Assembly: GCA_037952775.1 (NCBI GenBank)
Contig: JBANAY010000003.1
Location: forward strand, 32,736,001 to 32,800,000
Length of the DNA: 64,000 nucleotides
Reading direction: 5' to 3'
Source: Clonostachys chloroleuca
Taxonomy: Eukaryota > Ascomycota > Sordariomycetes > Hypocreales > Bionectriaceae
The translations under genes were made by a program, and so were the position numbers. Positions 49,285-62,291 of this stretch are shown piece by piece. Each line of letters opens with the position of its first letter. Position 1 is the stretch's first letter. The notes beneath the pieces are model-generated. The model saw only the letters and a program-made list of their open reading frames with translations, did not search any database and was not told the origin of the DNA.

Positions 49285-49723
49285 CTAAGGTTTCTTCTCG
49301 TCCTGAGGGTCCTCCTTGGATTCCTGGGCGGGCTTCTCCTTCTTCTCAGAGGTCTTCTTAGAAGCCTCCCCGGAATCAGAGTCCTTCCCGCCTTCCTCCG
49401 TCGTCTCGGCGGGCTCGTATGCGGCGAGGAGGGCGTCCAGCTTGGACTCGAGGTTGCTTAGATTCGCCTCGAGAGCGGTGGCCGCCTGTTCACCCCTAAA
49501 AAAGGGGGTTTATAACCCCCGGAATGTCAACATAACTCTGCAAACACCGGCACGCCGGGAAGGATATTCGGGCGTCCCCAACATTCGTTGGCTGGACCTT
49601 TCGTGTTTGCCCTCGCTTAAGGGCCGGCGGGAATGGTAATAAAGGGCATGGGCAAGGGATGATGTGTTAAGGCTTAAGAAAGCGGGATGGGGTTCATCCA
49701 TGGGTTCTATAGAATATATTCGC

Positions 49724-49757
<34 letters not shown>

Positions 49758-50336
49758 ATCCGTGCATAAGGATTGCGAAGTATATCCGATCATAGCATGA
49801 ACACCGGCAAGAGGCCTGCTCCCGCGGTGATCAGGGTAGCGATCCCGGTTAGGATTCACCTCATGTGGATGCTCCTCATAAGGTGAGAAAGCTTAGCCGA
49901 GCTGAGCGCAGGCTCGAGCCCAGCGCCCCTTGGCCCTTGGGGAAATCAGCTGATGAGGGGAGGGTGGGATTACGCAGTGGAGGAACGTGCAAGCGGAAAG
50001 CGGGCATCTCTTCGCGACGCTTGTGAAAGAGCATGCCTGTAGGTAGAGAAGAGTGTGGATGGGGGTGGGCGCATAGCTTCAGGAGAATCAAAGGAGGTCA
50101 AGGATGTTATGTACCTCAGAAGCTCCCGATAGGCCTAGAACGTCCAGTCAGTCATGGGGGAGGGGCAAAGCGAACGTTTTGGGGGCCCAGAACGATGAAC
50201 AAAGCAGCCTCATGGCATCGGACTATGCGAGACGGGAGGTTCTTCGTGCAGGCGGGCTTACCTGGGCTAGGTCATTGGCATCGCCCTGAGCCTTTGAAGG
50301 CCCAGATGGAGCAGGGTCCTCTTTTTGGGCTGCCAT
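49285..50336 (-). CDS. Small coiled-coil/acidic-basic protein with one long intron
   Basis: Three exons, 50262-50336, 50115-50134 and 49285-49495, rebuild a 101-residue protein. It starts MAAQKEDPAPSGPSK, continues ...ANDLAQ-AYRELLR-GEQAATALEANLS, and forms a short helix LESKLDALLAAYEP. A lysine/glutamate/serine-rich tail ends in DPQDEKKP. All three splice phases agree: a donor GTAAGC, a 20-base exon 2 flanked by CTAG and GTACAT, and an acceptor TTTTAG. Intron 1 is 127 bases and intron 2 is 619 bases, unusually long for this genome. The protein is probably a small helical adaptor; I do not recognise a named family. The tiny exon 2 and the clean phases are the main support. Some uncertainty remains because the protein is short. 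Confidence 0.6.
49727..49755 (+). repeat. Poly-C tract (about 29) inside an intron
   Basis: An uninterrupted run of about 29 C in the 619-base intron of the small coiled-coil gene. On the transcript it would be poly-G. Its length is probably unreliable. Confidence 0.9.
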
Positions 50337-51280
50337 GGGGATAGGAGAGGATGCGGATGAGGATATATGGACCCTGGGTTGGGGTGTGTGTGATCGTGTC
50401 CCTCAATACGGCGGCCGGAAGCAGAGAGGGCGTGCAGTCTCAGTTAAGTGTATGCGGCGTGATAGGGGAACTGGGGGTTTACGGTAGCATAGACGGGCGG
50501 GAATAGGGCCAGGCAGGTTTTCGGAAGATGGACAATTCCAGATTGTCGATGCCGCGTGAATGCGAAATGGGGAAATAGGGAATTTCGGATTACGGAGGCG
50601 TTGAGGGTGGAGCGCTATGGAGCGGTTCCGGTCCAACAGCAGGGCACTGCCAGGTCACTGAGACCCCTGGAGGTTCCAGGCAGTGCACCGTGTCCACCTA
50701 AACCCCACTGGGGCTGACTGCTGGGGGCTACAACCGTCCATGGCGTTCCGCCCAGAATTAGTACATCCTGACTTATGGCCTGGTGCTGCGTCTTGTATGG
50801 GAGAACGAAGCTTGGCACATGAACCAGCGCATGCCCTCAGCATATGAAGGTACGGGGTTTTTTTTTGGTTTTTTTTAGCAGGGGAGATTATTGTCGTGTA
50901 GAGTGCCAGATGTGTAAGTGATGGGCAGAGCCTAGGACGGGCCCAGGAATGTGCCTGCGATGCTGGTTTCTTAGGGTAGGCATGATAAGTAGATTCACTC
51001 TAGGCGCATCGCCAGATAGCTGGCCTATAGCCGAGTTTGCCACCTAATATATCTAGAATCACTCAAAACGGACATATGGCAACTCCGGACGAACACGACT
51101 TGCTGCTTCTGCAGGAGCAGGCGAAGAATTCCGGCAGGCACCGTGTAAGTGGAGGTTCTTCATGCAACGCCATGCATTTTTCTCCTGCCCAGGTCTGCCA
51201 AACCCAACAATCATATGGCTTAAATATTCGTCAAAGCAGACCAATGAAATCGTGGTGTCGGCATCTCTAGCGCGTATCCG

Positions 51281-51311
<31 letters not shown>

Positions 51312-54300
51312 TCTGCCGTCCTTCCCCTCGGTGGGTGCGACGAGCCACTGGTGATCACAAAATACGTTAAGCATCGCGATAGAGTACCATCGAAATTCCT
51401 ATCTTAGAAGTCGAATTTGGTCGCAACATAGATAGTGGGAGGCGGAAAGCTATCACCTGACGGGTTAGAATTGGATTCCGCCACACACTCAAAACATACG
51501 CCTTCGTACGAAGAAGCGAATGCCTTTTAAAGGTGATCGAGATCAGCACCTAGACACTGGTGTGATGCCAAAATATCCTCTCTAAAATGGGCCATGAACG
51601 ATTCAGTCCGATCCATTGACTCCATACGCTCACATGGTTTCCATGGCCCAGCCCAAGTGAACCTCCATGCTCCTCGTGGTGAGCTGATGCGGAAGTATGA
51701 TCCCGGTCAGCGCTGGACGTCTCGCTTACCCCGGCGAACAATGGGAATGTGAGCACCGACGGATGCTACATGATCGATCATGAACAAGAAAACTGTTTTT
51801 GATGGCTCGGGCAATCGACAATGTGCAAGCCATCCTGTCCTGACTCGAAGATGCAGTCGTGCTTGGGCAATGGTGCGAGGTGAGTTCATAAAACTGGAGG
51901 CCAAGACAGACGACGCGGGCAAGACGAGAATAAGCTCCGGCCAATGACTCGGCAGGAGCTTTCCATTGGGTCCCACAAACAACGACGGGCAAGGGCCGGG
52001 TGTGGAGCCGGACCAGGAGGGACGTGCCTCAGTAACACTGGAGGCAGACAAGACGTCGCCCATTGCCATCGGAAGATATGCTTTTGGCAGAAGCCAACCA
52101 GCCAACCGACTAGTGCTCGCGGACGGTCGTCGTTGGCTGGCGGCGCAATGGGCTTTGCGCAAGGTCAGGGGGCAACCCATGACAACCTAAACAAAGCGAT
52201 AGCAAAATATGCAGGCTCTCCGCCTTCGCGATCCGCAAGCCAAAAGCTCGATCCCAACTGACAGCCCTTACTAAGGCGATCAGGCACCCCACGGTAGGGG
52301 GGCGGCGTTAGCACCCCGACCAGCCAATCTGGTGGGCCACGGTTGCAGGCTGCCACACGTCCTATACACCATGCAGTATAATGTATAATAGTTGGTGCTC
52401 GACGCTGACGAGATCGAGATCCTCACCTCATGTACTGCACAGTCTACACTGCTCGCGCACTCTCTCAACGCAACACACTCGCTGCCTTGCACGTGCAAGA
52501 TCACGCACGCGCGCCTCCTCACACACTATTATTTCACGGGCCTGCTCGCCAGGCCTCCGACCTCACACAGCACATGGTGCAATTGAATACATACAGCCCT
52601 CGCCCTCGACTCGCATGCGCATCGCAACCTAGAAAAGCATCGAGGCACTGTCCTCCCACGGTGCATGTGGTTTCTGAAGTTAGCACAAAGTGACCCAGGC
52701 TACTGGATGATATCAGAACTAAAGGCTTCATCTCGATTGGCACTCGATCATCGAACTGATGGAAGAAGGGGGTGAGACCGCTCGTGGTATGCAGCGTCAT
52801 AACATCCACGTCCCTCTAGCAGCCGATTACCTTCCCGTCATTCTTAGCGACCGGCAAGAGGGGATGAAACCCACGGTAAGCCACGAACCCCAACCTCCGG
52901 ACGGAACCAAGAGCAGAGGCGCAAGCCTGTATCGCCAGGCTGTCTCAGTGCACCGGCCGATGATGCCTGCACCTTGGCTGGCTGGCGAAACCGTATTAGA
53001 CGTGGAGTGCAAACCTACCAAATGGTCATGATGAGCCGTTTGACAGCTAGACGGTGGAACACGGTGGGATAGTATAGCCTTCTGGTTGCGTCTCGCCTAT
53101 TAGATGAGGCATGGCGCCACACCGTTCCGGCGATGAGAAGACGTAGGTACAAGCGAGTTGCCGGCCTCTATACAGACGGGCAGCCACCGCGGAGGCATAT
53201 CGTAGGTACCAGCTACGCGGGCTAGCCGATCAGTATGAACATGTGTTTTCTTCGATCCTTCCTTCCCTCGCACTAAAACACTAGCAGGGAAGGTCGGTGC
53301 AACCTTGAACAATGAACCAGAGAAGGCGCGAAGGTCATGTCGTAGTGTGGTTGAGTCGTTGGCGCCTGCCTGCTCCAGCGATCAATAGCAGTATCTCGAC
53401 TGGCCTCCATACCAACTGCCCCAATGGATAAATGCTTCCCGATGGATCGGTTATCTGCCTCCAAAAGGGCGATGGAGGCGAAGCTCGGCGGCCTCTCTTA
53501 CTCGGAGCCATCTCGATGGCCTTCCACAGCGCACAGGGGAGCTGCCTGTCGTCCAACAGAACAGCCCTGCGCTCGACGTTGGACAGCGGTCCCAATACGG
53601 CAATGGTGGTGCTGACCCAGAACCGCAACGCCATCAATCGACTTCTGCAAGCCAATCTGTGCTCTTTGCCATGCTCGCGGCCATAGACCCCCATGCGTCT
53701 TGGTACCGGCTTGCCCATTACGTAGGAATGTCCAGGTCGAAGTTTGCCAGCCCCACCGCGCCCAGAAACATCCCAATCACACAAGCCCATGATTGATCGC
53801 CATCTTTTCTTTCATTGTCTCACACCCCCCCTCGCTCGAGCTTCTCTTGCGCTCCGCCGACTCCCAACGACTAGCCCACCTCGAGCTAGCATCATGGATC
53901 AGGCCATCCACCTACTGTTTCTTCTACGTACCTCCCCAAACCATGCATGCCTCATGGTCCTTGGACACGGGTTATTACGTAGCAGCAGCTAGCTCCCAGG
54001 CACGGGAAAGAGGAGCTTGGAGGTGGCACACTCCCTGCAGCCTGCAATTGGCAAAATGCACTGTCAAAGAGGAACCCACCCTCCATCGCCCAGCCAGCTC
54101 CAGATCGGCCACAAGCCCATCCTCCAATATTATTTATTCGCTGCGTCGTTGCTATCTGGAGCCAACTTCTAGAACTTGCTGCGGATTCCCGAGGAGGCCC
54201 AGGAAGCAAGCTTTCTCTTCCATCCACCAACCGCCCCTCTCACCACTCTCTGTATCGATATTCTCTGGATATCGCGACCCTGGCTGGCAGAAGGTGCTAA

Positions 54301-55521
54301 CAGGGGGACATGTGCAATTTGACGTCTGCGACACAGTGAAAACGACCAGCCTAGGAAAGCCACCGCTTCGTTCGTCCCAGTTCCATCCTACCACATAATA
54401 CAACATCCGTCTAGTTCTGGTCAAGGTTCGTCTTGCTTGCGAGTCTGATACCCAGCCCATCCTCTAGGGCGTGCTCTTCGGGTTTGCTCGGCCTCATTCG
54501 ACCAAACAAACACTTGTGAGCCGCTGGCTGCTGCAGCGAACCTTCGGCGTCTCATCGATCTGGAAATTCCTTTTTTAGTCTTCAGAGTCCGCCTTTCTCC
54601 TCTTATCCTCGATCGGATTCACCTCAGATCTCATCCGCATAGCCCAGCCTACCAGTGGCTGGAAACCCCTCTCGTGCTTGCATCGAGATGCCCAAATTTG
54701 TCACCACCTACTAATGACAGCCTCTTCTCCCCTGAGATTCTCCTTCTTCCACCTTTTACCAAGCATCATTTCTACCAGAAGACATCTATTCCTTCGATTG
54801 GCCTTTCAACTTGCCAACTTGCCAACCAAACCGCCCTGGGCTTATTCTGTACTGTACGTATCGTGATCTACCCCAGCCTTAGTCGTTTTGGAGCATCTCC
54901 TCCGCACCCTACCCTCATCTCCCCTGAACGAGTGAGCCCTCCTCCCACCGAAGCAGGCAATTGGCAAGGCCGGCAGATAAACCCTATATTGCATCTGGGT
55001 CTCAGTACAAAAATTCCTCTGGATCACTTTTCGAACCCCCAACCTTCCCTAGATGCACTCCGTTCTTGTTTCTGCAAATCACATAAGGCTGCGCCGTTCC
55101 ACCAGGGCCACTTCAGGCCATCCCCATCGACTGCATCTGACTCGGTGACGTATGTAGCCAGGCCCGAGCTGGCGGCCGCCGATCACTTACACCACTACAA
55201 CCCTAGCATAACCTCCTTGCACGCTTTCAACACCTCAACCTCGATGCTTGCACTCCTTCTCATACCCTTCACGGCTGCCGTTTCCACGGATATTCACTCG
55301 TTCTCCTTTTCATGAAAAGCTGTGTGTGCTTGGCCTTTCACAAAACATCAACCTCGCTATATCGGTTTTTCTCACTGATACTAACACTTGTTCGTGTCAG
55401 GCATCATTATCAGAGCAGCCTGACAGGTATCCTTGGACTATAGTGTGTTACCGATGATTCCAACGCCTGCTATCCCACAAACTCATTTACATACTCTTTG
55501 CCGTGGCCCTTGAGTGGCCTA
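50337..55521. other. Long upstream region between divergent genes
   Basis: About 5.2 kb between the start of the small coiled-coil gene (minus) and the SAM-HMG gene (plus). I see no supported gene. The part from about 53.8 kb on is C/T-rich and contains short open frames (for example plus 54674-55315), which would fit a long 5' leader of the HMG gene. Confidence 0.5.
51281..51307 (+). repeat. (GT)n microsatellite
   Basis: About 13 GT units in the intergenic region. Confidence 0.95.
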
Positions 55522-57368
55522 ATGACGCATCACCTTGAGAGCACGTTCAGGGAACTGGGCCTCGCCCAGTATCTCGATGCATTTGTTGACCAAGGATTCG
55601 ACACATGGGATACCATTCTTGACATCCAAGAATCCGACCTGTAAGTCACGATGTTATTCGGTTGACTGCAAGTTGTGATTGGTCTTGGCTAACTGTTGCT
55701 GCAGAGACGCTTTGGGAGTGAAATTGGGGCACAGAAGGGTATGTCAGGACTCAACAATTGGCCATTTCTTGGTATATTTAATAACCCGTTGCAGAAATTA
55801 CAACGGAGAATCGCAAATGCACGAGGCATCGCCCCCAGTGTTTCGCTGGCTTCCACCTCAAAGGCTGGCTCCGATGAAGCAAAACAAGACAGTACCCGAC
55901 CGGTTCAAGTCCGCCACGAATGCAACCATGATGGGGCGGGTGTGACAAAGCGGAAGTACCGCCGACATCCCAAAGTATGCCACAAATAGTCGATTCTTGC
56001 TCGCCAATGCTAATAAACTCTTAGCCTGATGAAAACGCTCCAGAGCGGCCACCCTCTGCTTACGTGCTCTTCTCAAATAGTATGCGTCTATACCGACCCA
56101 TCTCAGGGGACATTACTAACCTGTGTTTTCTTACCAGAAATGAGAGAAGACTTGAAAAGCCAGAACCTCACCTTCACGGAAATTGCAAAATTAGTCGGCG
56201 AGAATTGGCAATGTTTACCAGCCCCTGAAAAGGAATCATACGAGTCACAGGCAAATGCAGCCAAGGACAAGTACCATCGCGACTTAGCGGCGTACAAGAA
56301 AACGCCAGAATATCGAAAATATGCCCAATACTTGCAAGAGTTCAAAGAGAAACAAGCAAAACAGGGCCAGGGTGAGCCATAAACACGCAATAGACCATGG
56401 CGACAACCAAGCTGATTATGATTATAGATACGAAACGATCCAAGGGAGAGCCAGCCAGGCTACGGCATGGTAGTACAAGTAGCAGCGCGACTCCTGCTAG
56501 TGGAGTTGGCAGTGGAAGTGGAAGTCTGCGAGGAAGCCGAAGTAGTAGCGAACGGGTGCCAGAACGTGAGCATTCCCCAACACGACAAGAGAGACTGGGC
56601 TCAACGGCATCTACCATTGAACCCTTGCACTCATCTACTGCCCCAATTTCCCATTCCCGCCGTCTCTCTTTGGACGAGCCTGCTATCTCGCCGATGACGA
56701 CGACCTTTGACACTGGTCCAGGCAGAAGGAGCATGGACGGCGGTTGGAATGAGAGTGCGAGGTTGGCTGAATCCAGCAATCAGCCACTCCCATCGCTATC
56801 TGACATACTGGACGATGGGAGACCTAACCCGATGCCTGGCGTTGAAACAAACTCAACTGTGCCAGGATTTCTCCCGATTAATCAGCGTCTCCCTTTGCTT
56901 GGTCGGATCCCACACCTTCATCACGAATCATCATCGAACGGAAGTAGTGTGTCGGGCAGTTCCATCAGCAGTTATGCGCAATCTTCTACGGATGGACCAC
57001 TTCCAGCACCATCACTACTATCCAACAATAAGCGTTCGCCGCCTTTTGGGCAGAAGCTCTCGCCAGTACTTGCTACTGCCCCGTCTGCGATTGCGGCGGC
57101 GGCGGCCCCTGGGACCATGGCAAGCTACGGTGCGAAATTCCTTCCCAGGGCATAACGAAGAGGGAGGATCTAACTCGAGATACTAGGCTTACCGATCCCT
57201 TTAGCATTACACCAAGTTCGAAAGGCAGAGCTCCAGCCGAACGACGGCGACGTCATAATGTCCGCGGCAGGGCTAACATCAGGCTCCCCTTCTAAGAGAG
57301 ATGGCTTTGATGGAATGAGTGCTTTGCTAAGGGCCGGTGAGATTGTTGGCCAACACACATCTGGATAA
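55522..57368 (+). CDS. SAM-domain plus HMG-box protein
   Basis: The protein has an N-terminal SAM-type domain (residues about 4-55: LESTFRELGLAQYLDAFVD...LGVKLGHRR) and an HMG box (about 114-185: NAPERPPSAYVLFSNKMR..., then FTEIAKLVGENWQCL, then KYHRDLAAYKKTPEY). The rest is a Ser/Pro-rich region and a C-terminal GMSALLRAGEIV segment. It is probably a nuclear DNA-bending or regulatory protein; SAM-HMG proteins in filamentous ascomycetes are little studied. Seven exons: 55522-55640, 55705-55738, 55795-55974, 56025-56079, 56138-56371, 56428-57129 and 57187-57368. Phases agree and give 501 residues. The final small exon is important: reading on past the 57130 donor would stop early at 57155 and lose the GMSALLRAGEIV tail. 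The intron there has GTGCGA, TCTAAC and ATACTAG. Confidence 0.85.
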
Positions 57369-58542
57369 GCCAACGACTCCGCGTCTTTTTTTATTCTTGT
57401 CCTTTTTTACACGACACTATTGGTTTGCATTGGGTAATTGGGACGTCGAGAAACCGCAGTAGGGACATTGGGATGGTTCGCGAATCTGTGCCGGCACAGT
57501 GCACAAAATGTTATGATATTCCTATATTTTGGGGGTTCGGTGGCATCAAGTCATGTCAGTGTGGCTAATTACGGCGTTGAGGGCTACATCTGGAAACAAG
57601 AAAGTTTTGGTTGCATGAGATTTCTGTCATGATTGTTAGATACACGTCGCGTTATCTGGTTTTGTACTATTATTATTATACGATCTACAAGTATGACCAA
57701 ATGAAGAGAAAAACGCAGATTTGGATGAAAAAAAAAAGAAGAAAAAAAAAAGAGTCTAGATCGACAGGTTCGTTCCTTTAAGGTTCATCGTTGTACATGG
57801 TGAACCTCGATCCAAGCTTAAATTCGGCCTGAGCCTCAGGGGAAATGTAGAGGAACGGCGAATGGGAGCGGCCCTGCTGATCTGGATCCGGCTGATGACC
57901 GGCCATCCCAACGAGAGGCCGTATGCGAACGGCAGTGCGTCACCCGCTCGAGGTCGATGGAAGGGCGGGTTGTGCCTTCGCCAGCGGACCCATCTACGTC
58001 ATAGCGCATCCGATTTGGAGCCCATTTGCCTTGATGCGCTCCCAGTCGAGATGACGATTGGCCGGGTGGGACACGGAGAGTCCCGATGGCCCCCTCCCCC
58101 ACAGTCCTGCAGGTCCGTTTGAGAGGGGGTGTAGCTTTTGTCGGGCACCAAGAAGATTACGGTATGTACGTATTCACATCAGGTACGATCCAAGGCAAGC
58201 GGGAGAGAAAGTTGGCTCATACCTAGCTTAAGGTGTCGCAGCTGACCCACCCCTGTATGCCGGGACCGTTTGACTCACAGGGCCCCTGGACGAAGTTCCT
58301 GAGAAGAATGGGTAACTAACAAATTGGGAAAATGGTGGCATTGCAGAATATCTACCGACGGCGCTGTCTAACCCCACGCTGCGGCACATCATATCAGAGA
58401 AGACAGGGGGTTGGCAAGAATACATGAATATAAATAGAGACATTAAACGCGTTGCTCATAGGCCTTTGATCCTGAAAGCCTGTCCATAACAAAAAATCTC
58501 AAGCTACACTAATCATCATCACTCCGTAAATGGATTACTCGT
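57369..58542. other. Intergenic region between convergent genes
   Basis: 3' regions of the SAM-HMG and condensin genes, with an A-rich stretch at 57727-57750. No gene was found. Confidence 0.5.
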
Positions 58543-61303
58543 TCATTCTTCCGTGGCCTCCGCCGTCCAGTCCTTTCGGATGTTCAACTCTTCTAGGTCC
58601 TCTGTCTTCTCAATCACCAGGCCCTTCTCGTTGGCCAGGTGGAGGAGAGAGATGAAGCAGAAGGACGTGGAGATGTCGTTCATCATCTTCGGGGGTAGGC
58701 GGTCTTGAGTCCGTTCATGACTGACGTGAACTTGAGTGAAGGATCGCCCACACCTGGGAGTGGTTCGTCATCTGCTGGCGTGGGTGGTGTCTAGGAAGGA
58801 CAAGAAATGTTAGCTTCAACTCAATGCTAGCGAATGTTGCGCAAGTTCTTACCTCGAGGTCGTCGAAAGCCATTCCGCGCCAAATCTCCTCCTTGAGTCG
58901 CCGCACATCAACCTTCTTGGCTACCCTAGCGTACTGGACGTATTCAGGCCGTATCCTCCTCGTCTGCGTGACGAGCGTTGTGCCAAAGGCACCGGTCATT
59001 GCGTTGGTCATCTCACCGCCTAGCATGGCCGTGATACCGACTCCCTCAGTCATACCAACGTCACCGTTGAGGTCTGGGGTAAATTGCTCGCGGGCATCAG
59101 CAAACTCCAAGTCATCGTCATCGTCAACACCAGCAAAAGGCAAGCCGTCGTCTTGGAAAAAGTTGGCATCGTAGTCGCCCTGGGGTGCTACCGTATCGTC
59201 ATGGTTGTCCAGAGGATCATTTTGGCGTGCCCAGAAGGCCTCGTCCATCTCGCCAGGTTGGAGGCTATCTGCGACAGTTGTCGCAATACCCCGCCCACCA
59301 AAGCCAACTTTTCGCTGACCAATTCGTGCCTTGGGCTTGAGGAAAAGACTCAACAGCGACCTCGAATGAAAATGCTTGTCGTCAGGAAGCAAGTGACGCC
59401 CCTTGGATTTCCATTGACTCTTGGGTATGCTAATTGCCGCGTTGTTGGCGGCTTGTGTGTAGAGTAGTTCATGCATGGCCGAATCTGTCGGGGCGTCGAA
59501 ATCAATCTGGAAGGGCTCCTTCTCTTTTCTTTTCTTGGCCTCCGTGGGCTTGCTGCTGTCCTTGATCTTTCTGATTCTCCAGTGCTCGGCGCTGGTCCAA
59601 TTCTTTTTGAGCGCTTGGTCGAAGAAGCTAAGGATGTCCTCATGTGCCTTCTCGGCCTTGCGCGGATCAGTCATTGACACGACATACTCGCCCTTGTCGG
59701 TGTAGCCATCGGTTTCACCGTCCAAGCCTTCCCCGCCAGCATTGAACACACGCATCTGTGGTTCGAGAGCTGCTTCTCGAGCCCAGGCGTCTCCTCCTTC
59801 ACCAAAAGCAACATTGCCTCCCATATCAAAGGCACCAATGCCGTCATCGTCATCGTCCTCAAAACCAGGGGCCTCTCCGTCGAGAAGCATCCCGGAGTTA
59901 TCTCCATAGGCTATAGCACCTTGCGGGCCTTCGCCGATGTTGTCTTGTCGCCAATCGTCCAGTGCTTTGAGAAAAGGAATGTCCGTAGAACCTGAGGGGT
60001 CACCGATGTCAAAGTTTTTGAGTGATGGGCACACATCAAGCTCATCGAGGCGACTCAGTTCCGGGAAGAACCTCTGCCGCAGAGACACCAAGTCGATTTC
60101 AACGGCAGCTTCGTCGTCATCCTCATCCAACTCAGGGACTTCCACTTCTTGGCCGAGCTCCTTTGTTGTGTTCCCCATTTCTGTGTCGTCAGCTCCCTCG
60201 TCCACTACCTCCTCCTCGTGTTGATCGTCTTGCTTCTTTCCAATGGCCGCCTCATCAACTGAGTCGTCGCTGCTGTCAAAAACAATGCGACCCTGCGAAT
60301 CGATCATAAGATGATTAAGAAGAAGTCCCTTGGCGCCGCCCTCGTCAAAGTCGGCCGAAGCCTTTTTGAATAAAGGGTCGACTGCAAATTCAAGTTCGAG
60401 TTTCTTGAGCTGTATCGAACTGAAGGAAGGTGCCAGGGTTGCCTCTGAGGATCGTTGAGACTGTGGCCTTTGTCAGCAATAGAATCGGTGATGGAAATAT
60501 ACGCGCAGGTTCACCTTCTTCTTGGGCTTCTTCTTCACGTTTCCATCCTCATCAAGTTCCTCTTCACTTTCCTCTCCGTCCTCTTCCCGATCCTTCTTCT
60601 TACTGCCGCTATCCGCCAAGCCGCTGAGGAGCTTGCCAGTCTCAGTAGCAACACTATCCACTCGGTTGGTATAAATCTTGACGCAGCCATCGAGGGTGCA
60701 GCTGGCCTTTTGGAAGTTGACGCCGTCTCCTTCTTTCAACAGCGACATGTCGTGGAAGTAGTCGATGAGGGCAAAGTTCCAGGAGTTTGTGGCGTTGATC
60801 TTGTTGTCGGTAGCCATCTTCATCCACTCCTCGAAGTTGGCGAGAATCGGGACACGCTTCATAGGCGTGGTGCCAACGGCGACGGGATCATCTCCATCGT
60901 CCATGAAGGTTCCTGCACGCGCTCCCCGTGGCGTCCCCGGCCCCGGGGTGCCATTTTCGAGGTCGTCCAGCCTGGCGCTTGCTTTGCGCGGCGTCGCCGC
61001 AGCTCTAATTTCGTTGATCTGCTTCTCTTGCAGAGCCTTCCGCGAGTTTACACGCTTTCCTCTTTCCTGAGCATCGTCGTTGAGGGGGATTCTGGGGGCA
61101 GCGGCGATTTCCAGGTCAGTAAACATCGGGCCGGCGGTCTCGGTCGGTGAGGGGCAACGGAATGTGCTCGGCGCGTAGCCAGCCAAGAAACAATTCAATC
61201 GGCGGGCAACTACTCACTTGATCGGTGACTTATACGGCGAAGGGGCAGAACCAGACGTCGCCCTGACGCTGCTGGCACGGGGCACTTGAGCGACCCGAGG
61301 CAT
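58543..61303 (-). CDS. Condensin subunit 2 (kleisin; Brn1/Cnd2/Barren)
   Basis: This kleisin subunit bridges the Smc2-Smc4 heads in condensin and is needed for mitotic chromosome compaction. Exons: 61218-61303, 60515-61166, 58853-60460 and 58543-58790. The text is typical: an N-terminal NFEEWMKMATDNKINATNSW block, the SSIQLKKLELEFAVDPLF segment and GAKGLLLNHLMIDSQGRIVF, a long acidic middle, and a C-terminal winged-helix region ending in DISTSFCFISLLHLANEKGL. In exon 4 the frame from the splice site runs to a stop after NGLKTAYPRR, while the conserved C-terminus lies in the next frame. The shift sits at the five-G run 58691-58695; one extra base restores YPPKMMNDIS and makes the exon length fit. 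The product would be about 864 residues. The start is the ATG at 61303 (MPRVAQVPRASS). I judge the gene intact apart from the probable run error. Confidence 0.9.
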
Positions 61304-62291
61304 TGTTGTGATGGGTGAATGCGGAGCTCGAGGGAGAGTGAATGTTTTGATGGGATGCAGGCCATGCAGCGAGAGGGCAGCTCTGGGGCAGTTGGTCAGG
61401 GATGGTGGCTGTATCCTTCGTGTGTCCGTCGGTGCCGCGCGCGTGTTTGGGCAGGAGGGTTGTGCGGCAGAGGGTTGCGCCGCCCGAAAGTAAACAAACC
61501 GCTTCAGTGCCCAGTCAGACGCTGCAAGAAAACACAAGTGAGTGTCTACCGGTGGGGTAGAGGCGCCCAACCGGTTGAGGCCAAACAAACACAAAACACG
61601 GCCAGGGGTCGGCTAGCGGTGCATATTTCCGGTGGAGTGCACAAAGAACCATAAACTCGAGCCGTCGTCAGCCTACCCGGGAGTGGGTGGGGGCTTCGGG
61701 CCACTCGCCCACTTGCCACATCACGATGAATAGAGTGGTCCCCTGTATGCGCCCCGTCGCCAGCGTGGCTGAGCACCATGGAAGGTTTGTCCTACTACCG
61801 ATTAGGCAGGCCTCGCTAGGTTGCAGCTGGTAGTAGATGCTTTAGGCCGCTGCCCAGAAATGAAGCCCCCATATTACAACCGCCAGAACAGCGCATCATT
61901 GGCCGAGCCAACTTCTACAGGCCTCCCATAAGGTGTGGCGGAAGCAATCATGATAACGATGGTGCGTACCGTCATGACGCACCATTTCAACGCTTTAGCT
62001 CTCTGTCACATAATGTAGCATTCGCCTTCGTAGCACTCGGCATTCGCTGTCCAGACATGGTCGCTTTCCTTTTATTTATCCTTAATAGTCGTTTACTTCT
62101 CTAATCAATCATTCCTATCTATTCCTTGTTTCTCGTCCATCTCCGCAGCGCGCTAATCCCGTCGAGCAGCGAACGAGCAGACATCCGGAAGCACGCGACA
62201 TTCCGCCGTTGATCCCGGATACGAAACCAGCCGAGCAACGACCACAAGAATATGCTGCGCCGGTCCATGACATGACAGCCTCTCGGAGAGA
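61304..62291. promoter_or_regulatory. Shared divergent promoter region (condensin / exchanger)
   Basis: About 1 kb between two divergent starts. No gene is seen inside; it should hold both promoters. No specific element was recognised. Confidence 0.4.

Noticed and set aside
53335..53790. 151-codon minus-strand frame
   Set aside because: No motif and overlaps other open frames on both strands.
54674..55315. 213-codon plus-strand frame upstream of the SAM-HMG gene
   Set aside because: Low-complexity Ser/Pro/Leu text in a C/T-rich leader. No splice link to the gene was found.
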